Under the pieces are notes generated by a model. That model saw only the letters and a program-made list of their open reading frames with translations. It searched no databases and was not told where the DNA came from. From positions 1-28,470 of the forward strand of contig JARLHJ010000042.1 in the NCBI GenBank assembly GCA_031292305.1: a stretch of DNA of 28,470 bases. Direction: 5' to 3'. This document shows, in pieces, positions 22,337 to 28,470 of the stretch. A program made the position numbers and the translations under genes. Position 1 is the first letter of the stretch, and the number at the start of each line of letters is the position of its first letter. The stretch is from Candidatus Babeliales bacterium (GTDB taxonomy: Bacteria; Babelota; Babeliae; Babelales; JABDEC01).

Positions 22337-23308
22337 ATGGTATTTAAAAAAATTGCAATATTGCTAGTACTATTAGCTGCAAGTTGTTCAATGGCAATAA
22401 ATTGTTCAGAAGATGAAACCGTATCATCTAATTCAGCCTCTTACAGACATAGGGGTATAATTGTAGTTTTAAATGGAAGTTTTTCTGAAGAAAAGAAAGA
22501 TCTATGCGCTAATCTGAATCAAGCCTTAACTAAAAAAAATAGCAAATCAAAAAAAGCCAAGAAAAAATGGTGTATCCAAACAGTGCCACACACATCTGTT
22601 AATGAAGTTGTTGATGCGCCCAATGTAACTGAACGTGACATCTCTAATAGTGGTCAAGAATCAGACTATTTAGCTGAATTACATGATTCTTCTGATTTTA
22701 ATATGATTAAACAATTACACCAATTAGCTAATAACAAATTTAATATTATATATAATACTTTTTTAAATGAAGCCATCATTTCGACTTTTATAAACGAATT
22801 AGAAAATGGTGGATATAGAGTTTGTGCAATAAATATCCAACCAAGAATTGTTAGTTCTGAGTATAGAGAAACATTAAGACATAATACTCCAAGCCCTGCT
22901 GCAGCTCATGATTTTAGTCCTAGAAAACTTATGCAATCTCCTATCCCTTCAGCTGTACGCCCTAAACCTGAATCTTTAGTGTATTTTTTTTCTTTTAGAT
23001 CTAATTTAAACAACACTGAAACACAAGCAGTTTCCAGTGCACAAGCAGTTTCTAGTGTAGAAACAGATTCAAGTTGTTCTGATTACAAACCTGAAAAAGG
23101 AAATATTAAAAATCTATTACGTCGTCATAGCAGTGGTGGCAGCTCTTTAAGTGAGCTTAGTTTAAATTTAGCGGCTATATGTTTGACGAATATAGAAAAA
23201 AATGAAACACCAAGATTTAAATATGCTTTAGTGCTTGATAAAGTAAACTCTGAAGCAGTCGTTATAATTGTTAATCGCATAAAAAAATTCAAAAAAAATA
23301 GTATTTAA
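22337..23308 (+). CDS. Exported paralogue of the P-loop protein, Walker A lost
   Basis: About 323 residues from ATG 22337 (GGGGA six bases upstream). The signal peptide is MVFKKIAILLVLLAASCSMA; the Cys at 17 could also be lipidated. Alignment to the next gene is clear by eye: 'RGIIVVLNGSFSEEKKDLC' against 'KGLIFVFEGPSCSGKTTLS', 'NIIYNTFLNEAIISTFINELENGGYRVCAINI' segments against 'NVIYDTVVNPDYMPTFIKRLEKGGYKVYPINI' segments, and 'YALVLDKVNSEA' against 'YALLIDSNSESA'. The P-loop GPSCSGKT has become GSFSEEKK at 47-54, so ATP binding is probably lost. It may be a regulatory or scaffold partner. A basic Lys/Ser stretch follows the former P-loop. Confidence 0.72.
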   Translation: MVFKKIAILLVLLAASCSMAINCSEDETVSSNSASYRHRGIIVVLNGSFSEEKKDLCANLNQALTKKNSKSKKAKKKWCIQTVPHTSVNEVVDAPNVTERDISNSGQESDYLAELHDSSDFNMIKQLHQLANNKFNIIYNTFLNEAIISTFINELENGGYRVCAINIQPRIVSSEYRETLRHNTPSPAAAHDFSPRKLMQSPIPSAVRPKPESLVYFFSFRSNLNNTETQAVSSAQAVSSVETDSSCSDYKPEKGNIKNLLRRHSSGGSSLSELSLNLAAICLTNIEKNETPRFKYALVLDKVNSEAVVIIVNRIKKFKKNSI

Positions 23309-23335
23309 AATGTGGAAATTAAAGGAGGGTATATA

Positions 23336-24664
23336 ATGATTTTAAAAAAACTTACTGTTTTACCGATAATTATTTTACTTCTGGTAGTAAAATTAAATTC
23401 ATCAGAACATGAACTTGCACAACCCCAGTATTCTTATCCAATGAGTGCATCAGCATATCCAGCATCTGCTGCAGCCCCTTCTGGATTAGACAATTTAGCT
23501 TTAGCCGCACAAGATGAAAGCTCTGCCTCATCATCATCTGTAACTTCTTCAAAGAAAGGTTTAATATTTGTTTTTGAAGGGCCATCCTGCTCTGGTAAAA
23601 CTACATTAAGTAATCTTGCAATTCAGCAACTTCAAAAATCAGGCAACTGGCTTAGAGTATCACTAGATGAAAACCTACCGGGTCAACCAGAACCTAATAT
23701 GAGTTCATTAAGAGTACTCCTATTAAATAAGTCTAGTTTGTCACCAAGTTTATTTAATAAATATCTAAATAATTACCTATTAAATGCTCCTGATGCTCCT
23801 GAGGCTCCAGATAATACTCCTGATGATCCAGATAATGCTCCTGATGTTCCTGATAATGCTCCTGATGATTCTGATAATGATTCAAATAGTGATAACAAAT
23901 CTAATTCAGATAGCGATTCTTCAAGCAGCTCACATAGTGATAACAGCTCTAATTCAGATAGTTCTGCTAGTAATTCCGATAGTGATTCTTCAGACAGCTC
24001 AGATAGTGATTCAGATAGCGATAGTGATGCATCTGATAACGAATCTGAAGATGAATCATACCCTGAAGATGAAGAATTTGATGATCCAAATACATCTATG
24101 ATTAAAACCTTAAGAGATATAGCTAAATCTAACATTAACGTAATTTATGATACTGTTGTAAACCCTGATTATATGCCAACATTCATTAAAAGATTAGAAA
24201 AAGGTGGCTATAAAGTTTATCCAATAAATATTTATTGTGATCCTAAAACTTTAGTAGAAAGGACTCAATCAAGAAACAGTGCATGCTCATCAGAATCCCA
24301 AAAAAGAGAAGAGTCAAGATCCCCTCATCAAGCTGTGTCTGGCTTTAATACTAGATATAGAATTGCTATTCCTGGAAAAGAAAGCTCAAATACAATACAG
24401 TTTTCTCCTAAAGAGAGTCTTCACGGCGTAAGACAGTTCTTACAAGCATCAGCTACAACTCCTACCGAGAGTAGGATGTATGAACAAATATACCGCAATT
24501 CCTTTGAAGGCTTTGATTCTGAATCTAAAGATAATGATGCTGAAAAATCATTAACAATTGAACCTGTATATAATTATGCTTTACTTATCGATAGTAATTC
24601 AGAATCTGCACTTACAGATATAATAAATTTTATACAATTAAAATATCAAGAAAACAATCAGTAA
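23336..24664 (+). CDS. Exported P-loop NTPase/kinase-like protein with Ser-Asp repeat
   Basis: About 442 residues from ATG 23336, which has a strong AAAGGAGGG site. A signal peptide (MILKKLTVLPIIILLLVVKLNSS) and Ser/Ala-rich linker lead to a perfect Walker A, GPSCSGKT at 82-89, in 'IFVFEGPSCSGKTTLSNLA'. This resembles zeta-toxin or small-molecule kinases. A 90-residue Pro/Asp then Ser/Asp repeat tract separates this from 'NVIYDTVVNPDYMPTFIK' and 'INIYCDPKTLVERTQSRN', which resemble the downstream part of such kinases. It is a tandem paralogue of the previous gene. The substrate is unknown. ATP would have to come from the host or from leakage if it acts outside the cytosol. Confidence 0.75.
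   Translation: MILKKLTVLPIIILLLVVKLNSSEHELAQPQYSYPMSASAYPASAAAPSGLDNLALAAQDESSASSSSVTSSKKGLIFVFEGPSCSGKTTLSNLAIQQLQKSGNWLRVSLDENLPGQPEPNMSSLRVLLLNKSSLSPSLFNKYLNNYLLNAPDAPEAPDNTPDDPDNAPDVPDNAPDDSDNDSNSDNKSNSDSDSSSSSHSDNSSNSDSSASNSDSDSSDSSDSDSDSDSDASDNESEDESYPEDEEFDDPNTSMIKTLRDIAKSNINVIYDTVVNPDYMPTFIKRLEKGGYKVYPINIYCDPKTLVERTQSRNSACSSESQKREESRSPHQAVSGFNTRYRIAIPGKESSNTIQFSPKESLHGVRQFLQASATTPTESRMYEQIYRNSFEGFDSESKDNDAEKSLTIEPVYNYALLIDSNSESALTDIINFIQLKYQENNQ
23785..24075 (+). repeat. In-frame low-complexity coding repeat (DNAPD then SD units)
   Basis: Imperfect repeats of GATAATGCTCCT-like units encode D-N-A-P-D, then shift to AGTGAT-type units encoding Ser-Asp runs, and end in an Asp/Glu-rich stretch. 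The paralogous gene upstream lacks it. Such tracts change length easily by slippage and give a flexible acidic spacer. Confidence 0.8.
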
Positions 24665-24675
24665 TTTTTATCAAT

Positions 24676-24708
24676 AAAAAACGCATGGATTTAATCTGTG
24701 CGTTTTTT
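24676..24708. terminator. Bidirectional terminator
   Basis: AAAAAACGCA (24676-24685) pairs with TGCGTTTTTT (24699-24708) around a 13-base loop. A-runs and T-runs on the two sides allow it to work for both the P-loop gene and the convergent SufC-like gene, whose stop codon it touches. Confidence 0.85.
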
Positions 24709-25429
24709 ATGCTTGTAATTTATTTGAATTATTTTTTAGCAAATTATTGAGATCGGGTTTTATTATATTTCCTTCATTGAAAACATGCATAAAATCTGGA
24801 ATAATGAAATCTAGTATCTTTTGATTATGCGTAACTAATATAACCATAAAATTTGGGTTTTGTTTTTTGCATAGATTTAATACGTTATTCATAATTTTTA
24901 GATTATCAATATCTAAGCCCGAATCAATTTCATCAAGAATTGCTAAATTTGGATTAATCAAAAGCAATTGTAACATTTCAAGGTGTTTTTTCTCTGAGCT
25001 TGTAAAATCTCCATTTAAATTACGACTCGCAAATGCAATATTCATTTTAAGAATACGCATTTTAGATTCTAATAAAATTTTAAAATCAGCAACTATTATT
25101 TGCTTCCCGGTAAATGTTGAATAGACTTCCTTTAAAAAAGTAAGGACTTGCAATCCAGGAACTTTTTGCGGACACTGAAATGGAAAAAAAATACCCAATT
25201 TGGCACGTTTAGACATTCCTATATCTGTAATATCATTGTCATTCAAATACATTGCACCATCTATAATTTTGCATTTTGGGTGACCCAATAGCGTATAAGC
25301 CAATGCGCTTTTACCCGAACCCTCTGGGCCCATTAAAGCATGTATTTCACCTGATTTTATTTCTAAGCACAAGTCTTTTATAATTTCTTTGTTTTCTATG
25401 CAAATTGTTAGATTTTTGATTAATAACAT
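24707..25429 (-). CDS. sufC: SufC-like ABC ATPase with degenerate signature
   Basis: The 240-residue protein matches SufC, the cytosolic ATPase of the SufBCD Fe-S scaffold: 'GEIHALMGPEGSGKSALAYTLLGHP', 'FFPFQCPQKVPGLQ' and Walker B 'LAILDEIDSGLDID'. Two departures stand out. Walker A is GPEGSGKS (34-41) instead of GPNGSGKS. The ABC signature, normally FSGGEKK, is FTSSEKK at 142-148, losing both glycines that touch ATP across the dimer. Walker B, the D-loop and the switch histidine ('ILVTHNQ') remain. It may be slow or specialised. No sufB or sufD adjoins it. Confidence 0.85.
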   Translation of the reverse strand: MLLIKNLTICIENKEIIKDLCLEIKSGEIHALMGPEGSGKSALAYTLLGHPKCKIIDGAMYLNDNDITDIGMSKRAKLGIFFPFQCPQKVPGLQVLTFLKEVYSTFTGKQIIVADFKILLESKMRILKMNIAFASRNLNGDFTSSEKKHLEMLQLLLINPNLAILDEIDSGLDIDNLKIMNNVLNLCKKQNPNFMVILVTHNQKILDFIIPDFMHVFNEGNIIKPDLNNLLKNNSNKLQA

Positions 25430-25485
25430 AATCTTTTATTATTTTATAAGTTTATAAATACAACATATTTAATTATGCATTAAAG

Positions 25486-26085
25486 CTATTGATCATACAA
25501 ATTATCATTCTCTTTACATTCTTCATTCTTATTGCATGAATCATTTAATTTAAGATTACTAAAACTCTGCGAAAGATTAGATTGTTTAGGATTATAAGAT
25601 AATTTAATTTTTTCAATTTCTGTGATTTCTAGAGATCCACTTGGTTGACTGCTGACATTCACATACTCAGCTTCACCATTTTCACAAACGTCATTTAAAA
25701 AAGACATATCTTTTTTTGTTTTCAATTCATAAAGAAAGCCTCTTTCAATTTTGCTCATGGATGAATTTACATATTTTGATAAAGGCATTAATTTAAAAAA
25801 TTGTGCCTTTTCCGGGGCTTCAATACATATAATATTTATGTATTTATCTATTTGAATTGTATTTGGATTTTTAAAATACTTATTAATAATCTCATCTTTA
25901 TTTTTAAATTTTGACCATATTATTTCTTTTCCAAACGAATCATACCAGTAAATATATATTTCTGATTCAGGTATTCTTGTCTTGTTTAAAAAAAATATAT
26001 AATTTGTCTTAACAAAATCTATGGTCACTGAACTTAAATAAGACAGATTAAATAAGCATATAAATAATAAAAAGATCTTTTTCAT
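25486..26085 (-). CDS. Exported protein of unknown function
   Basis: About 199 residues from ATG 26085, chosen because the signal peptide (MKKIFLLFICLFNLSYLSS) begins there and a G-rich site lies upstream; the longer frame has no support. The mature protein has a mixed alpha/beta-looking first half with aromatic residues ('EIYIYWYDSFGKEIIWSKF') and a polar, Asn/Ser/Glu-rich tail that looks disordered. No family is recognised. It lies between the SufC-like gene and the secretion ATPase operon, with no shared function apparent. Confidence 0.68.
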   Translation of the reverse strand: MKKIFLLFICLFNLSYLSSVTIDFVKTNYIFFLNKTRIPESEIYIYWYDSFGKEIIWSKFKNKDEIINKYFKNPNTIQIDKYINIICIEAPEKAQFFKLMPLSKYVNSSMSKIERGFLYELKTKKDMSFLNDVCENGEAEYVNVSSQPSGSLEITEIEKIKLSYNPKQSNLSQSFSNLKLNDSCNKNEECKENDNLYDQ

Positions 26086-26204
26086 AGTAAATTTCCCCCA
26101 TATCTTCATTTTTGTTACAAATAAGATTATATCATATAAAAATACATTTGCATAGGGGTATATAAACAAGTCAATAATTTTTTTAATGATAATAATACTA
26201 AGGT

Positions 26205-27377
26205 TTAAGCAATCACCTTAATTAATTCTTCTAAAGAGATAATGCCGTCTTTTAATTTAAGAATACCGTCATCTAAGAGTGTATGCATGCCATCCGCAAT
26301 GGCTTGATTTTGAATAGCTTCAAAACGTGGATGTTCGACTATTAAGGAACATAAATCATCTGTCATGATCAAGAGTTCAAAAATACCTGTGCGACCTTTG
26401 TAACCCAAATTATTGCATTCATTGCAACCCTTGCCTTTATAAAGACAATCTAACTTAGCATTAAGTTCGCAAAGAGCTTTTTGTTCTTTTGCATTTGGTA
26501 CATATTGATACTTACAATTTTGACAAATTTTTCTGGCAAGTCTTTGTGCCATAACACCCGTAATCGCAGCATTAATTAAAAAAGGCTCAATAGACATATC
26601 CATTAAACGCATAATTGCACTAGGCGCATTATTTGTATGCAAAGTACTGAAAACTAAATGCCCTGTAAGTGCAGCTTCAATAGCAATTTTTGCACTTTCT
26701 TTGTCTCTAATTTCACCAATCATTGCAATATCAGGATCTTGTCGCAACAAAGAACGAATACCTTTGGCAAATGTAAATCCACCGTCAGGGTGAATTTGCG
26801 CCTGGGTAATTCCATCAATATGATATTCAACTGGGTCTTCTAGAGTTATTATATTTTTTTCAGGAGAATGTAAATAAGAAAGAGCAGAATATAATGTTGT
26901 AGTTTTGCCAGAACCAGTAGGTCCAGTTACTAAAATAAAGCCATTTGATTTATTTATTAATTTTTTAAATTTATTTAATGTATCTTCATCAAAACCCAAA
27001 GTTTCTAAATCTATTGCAGTTTTAGTTTTATCTAAAATACGTATCACAATCTTTTCGCCATAAATTGCAGGGAATGTAGAAATACGCAGATCAATTAAAT
27101 GATTATTATAATTGATATTAAACTTACCATCTTGTGGCACTCTTTTTTGAGCAATATCAATATTTGCAAGAACTTTAATGCGCGAGATAACCTGAAACAT
27201 TAAATCTGACCTAATTTGATTTTGGTCATATAAAATACCATCAATACGATATCTTACTCGCAAATATTTTTCCATTACTTCTAAATGAATATCAGATGCT
27301 CGCAAAAAAATAGCTTGGTTAATTATTTTATCAACCAAGCCAACAACTGACGTATTATCATTATCAATTCTTACCAT
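26205..27377 (-). CDS. Type IV pilus/type II secretion assembly ATPase, catalytic part (PilB/GspE)
   Basis: The 390-residue protein contains the full catalytic core of PilB/GspE: 'ASDIHLEVMEKYLRVRYRIDG', 'RVPQDGKF', Walker A GPTGSGKT at 152-159, Asp box 'TLEDPVEYHIDGITQAQ', Walker B 'DIAMIGEIRD' at 216-225 and His box 'TGHLVFSTLHTNNA'. Two CxxC pairs (CQNC and CNEC) form the metal-binding subdomain. It powers pilin or pseudopilin assembly from the inner face of the membrane. It lacks the usual N-terminal domain, which is encoded by the overlapping upstream ORF (ATGGTAA junction), so the enzyme is made as two chains. Confidence 0.93.
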   Translation of the reverse strand: MVRIDNDNTSVVGLVDKIINQAIFLRASDIHLEVMEKYLRVRYRIDGILYDQNQIRSDLMFQVISRIKVLANIDIAQKRVPQDGKFNINYNNHLIDLRISTFPAIYGEKIVIRILDKTKTAIDLETLGFDEDTLNKFKKLINKSNGFILVTGPTGSGKTTTLYSALSYLHSPEKNIITLEDPVEYHIDGITQAQIHPDGGFTFAKGIRSLLRQDPDIAMIGEIRDKESAKIAIEAALTGHLVFSTLHTNNAPSAIMRLMDMSIEPFLINAAITGVMAQRLARKICQNCKYQYVPNAKEQKALCELNAKLDCLYKGKGCNECNNLGYKGRTGIFELLIMTDDLCSLIVEHPRFEAIQNQAIADGMHTLLDDGILKLKDGIISLEELIKVIA

Positions 27378-28000
27378 AAATCTTTGTCATCAATTAATTT
27401 ATCTATAACGTCTTCTACCTGATCGTCATGATCATCTTCTTCATCTATAATTAAATGTGCCTGATCAATAAGTTCATCCGGATACAAAATTGCTTTTTCT
27501 AACGCAGCATCATCTGTTTCGTCTTCATCAGTAAGATCACGAATATAAGTATCAGATTCATCATAGTATTCTTGTATAGAATCTAAGATATCTTGCTTTA
27601 AACCTATATTAAATTCAGCTTCATAACTTGAATATTCTGCTATTTTTTCTCTTAGCCCCGGCAATGTTGGATCACTGGCTACTAAAAGCAACATTTCTCC
27701 ATCTAGCTCTACAGGAATAATACCATTTTCTAATAAAAATTCTTTAGGGAAATTTAATAATAAATCATGGTCAAAAAAATATCCGATTACATCAAAACCT
27801 GGCAATTGGTAACATTCACTTAAAGCCAAAAGCAAATCTTCTTTTGAAACTAAATCTTCTGAAAGTAGAAAATTATCAAAAGATTCTTTTGATCTATTTT
27901 CAAAATCTTTTTTCATTGCTTTAGCTTCAGCGGATGAAACAATTTTCATTTTAACTAAAATATCTGATAACTTATCTACAAAGCTTATTTTTTCTTTCAT
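27371..28000 (-). CDS. Separate N-terminal domain of the PilB/GspE ATPase
   Basis: The 209-residue protein resembles the MshEN/T2SSE N-terminal domain: 'FLLSEDLVSKEDLLLALSECYQLPGFDV' and 'FPKEFLLENGIIPVELDGEMLLLVASDP' follow the pattern seen before the catalytic core of GspE/PilB, where it docks to the platform or binds c-di-GMP. A very acidic tail (about 150-209, many Asp/Glu) follows. Its stop overlaps the ATG of the ATPase by 7 bases, allowing coupled translation. The split falls in the linker between domains, not inside a fold. Whether binding residues for c-di-GMP are kept cannot be judged by eye. Confidence 0.8.
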   Translation of the reverse strand: MKEKISFVDKLSDILVKMKIVSSAEAKAMKKDFENRSKESFDNFLLSEDLVSKEDLLLALSECYQLPGFDVIGYFFDHDLLLNFPKEFLLENGIIPVELDGEMLLLVASDPTLPGLREKIAEYSSYEAEFNIGLKQDILDSIQEYYDESDTYIRDLTDEDETDDAALEKAILYPDELIDQAHLIIDEEDDHDDQVEDVIDKLIDDKDLW

Positions 28001-28002
28001 AT

Positions 28003-28413
28003 TTATCCTATTTTATACCCAAAAAGAATACCTAAAAGAGCACTGATCACTAATATTATATTTTGCTTCACCCAAATTATACAATTTTCTATTAATGTAC
28101 CTAAAGTATCATTAGGGCTTATATTAGTTAACTCTCTTACCTTGGACCAATTTATAAAAGCTAAATCAAAATATGCAAATATCAGAAGAGCAATTGTTAA
28201 AACTATGGCACATGAAAATAAAATTCTGGCATGTCTTTTTAATATAAATCCAATAAAAAAAGCTACCGCAAAATATGATGCTAACTCTATAACTTTATTC
28301 GAATTTAAATCTAACTTATTATACCAATTTAAAAGTGTTTCTTTTATACTATCCATCCAATTTGTAACACTTGATGCTTGTGCTTGTGCTGGCATTGCTT
28401 GTACTGGTTCCAT
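28003..28413 (-). CDS. Small inner-membrane protein of the pilus/secretion operon
   Basis: The 136-residue protein has three hydrophobic helices, at about 43-59, 66-85 and 116-135. An N-terminal Ala/Gln/Pro-rich stretch without signal peptide precedes them. It ends 2 bases before the N-domain gene of the PilB/GspE ATPase, so the three genes form an operon. CTAGGAG before the ATG supports the start. I do not recognise the family. Context suggests a membrane partner of the assembly machine, but this is inference. Confidence 0.7.
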   Translation of the reverse strand: MEPVQAMPAQAQASSVTNWMDSIKETLLNWYNKLDLNSNKVIELASYFAVAFFIGFILKRHARILFSCAIVLTIALLIFAYFDLAFINWSKVRELTNISPNDTLGTLIENCIIWVKQNIILVISALLGILFGYKIG

Positions 28414-28470
28414 TTTTTCTCCTAGTTTGTTTTTACTTAATTTATACTATTTTTTTTTATAATAATAAAA

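Noticed and set aside
23785-24075. CRISPR-like array
   Set aside because: The repeats are short, contiguous, in frame and have no unique spacers.
23773-24135. Ser/Leu-rich 120-residue minus-strand frame
   Set aside because: It is the antisense shadow of the Asp/Ser repeat tract in the exported P-loop protein; repeats of GAT/AGT leave several frames open.
28142-28462. 106-residue plus-strand frame at the right end
   Set aside because: It is antisense to the membrane protein gene at 28003-28413, which has a good ribosome-binding site and proper membrane helices.
1-28470. tRNA, rRNA, tmRNA or RNase P RNA genes
   Set aside because: No cloverleaf with TTC-type arm and CCA end, nor the conserved cores of these RNAs, was seen by eye; a covariance scan would be needed to exclude them fully.

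Overview
The window is about 28.5 kb of AT-rich bacterial DNA (roughly 30% GC by eye) holding about 35 genes, mostly on short operons of changing strand. Close to half of the predicted proteins begin with a Sec-type signal peptide, even enzymes that are normally cytosolic. These include a PRPP synthetase, an NTPase-APRT fusion, several GNAT acetyltransferases, P-loop proteins and a WD40 protein. Together with a type IV pilus/type II-like assembly ATPase, a concentrative nucleoside transporter and many lineage-specific secreted proteins, this suggests a host-dependent Gram-negative-type bacterium such as Candidatus Dependentiae (TM6/Babeliae). That assignment is inference; no rRNA or tRNA is visible to confirm it.

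Layout. 1-1960: three small exported proteins (the first cut by the window edge) and a membrane M48-like metallopeptidase. 2173-4055: phosphomannomutase/phosphoglucomutase and an exported orphan. 4056-4399: a gene-free stretch with a GC-rich, palindrome-rich island. 4400-7787: an exported GNAT, a DUF2975 membrane protein with its YozG-type HTH regulator, an exported orphan whose ribosome-binding site lies in a 17-bp perfect inverted repeat, a Fpg/Nei-type glycosylase and a DUF1622 membrane protein. 7831-10851: a divergent locus with a NUDIX-HTH (NrtR-like) regulator and an exported PRPP synthetase on one strand and an exported DUF84 NTPase-APRT fusion on the other. Two 21-bp GTGT-N7-ACAC palindromes lie between them. 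10922-15735: a small exported protein, a DEAD-box RNA helicase with a long structured leader, an exported WD40 protein, and rpmE-prfA. 15840-20405: an exported orphan, a NupC-type transporter and a run of four paralogous exported GNATs, one with an in-frame TAG between signal peptide and domain. 20514-25429: sufS and a SufC-like ATPase with a degenerate signature motif. They flank an oppositely oriented block of a methyltransferase and two exported P-loop paralogues. 25486-28413: an exported orphan and an operon with a secretion/pilus ATPase split into two overlapping ORFs.

The strongest candidate system is the 7831-10851 locus. An exported enzyme that makes PRPP and an exported enzyme that uses PRPP (adenine to AMP) are divergently transcribed around shared palindromes, next to a nucleotide-sensing type of regulator. 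A NupC transporter lies 6 kb away. This looks like purine salvage placed outside the cytoplasm or delivered to the host. The second candidate is the expanded family of exported acetyltransferases, whose cofactor would be available only if they reach host cytosol.
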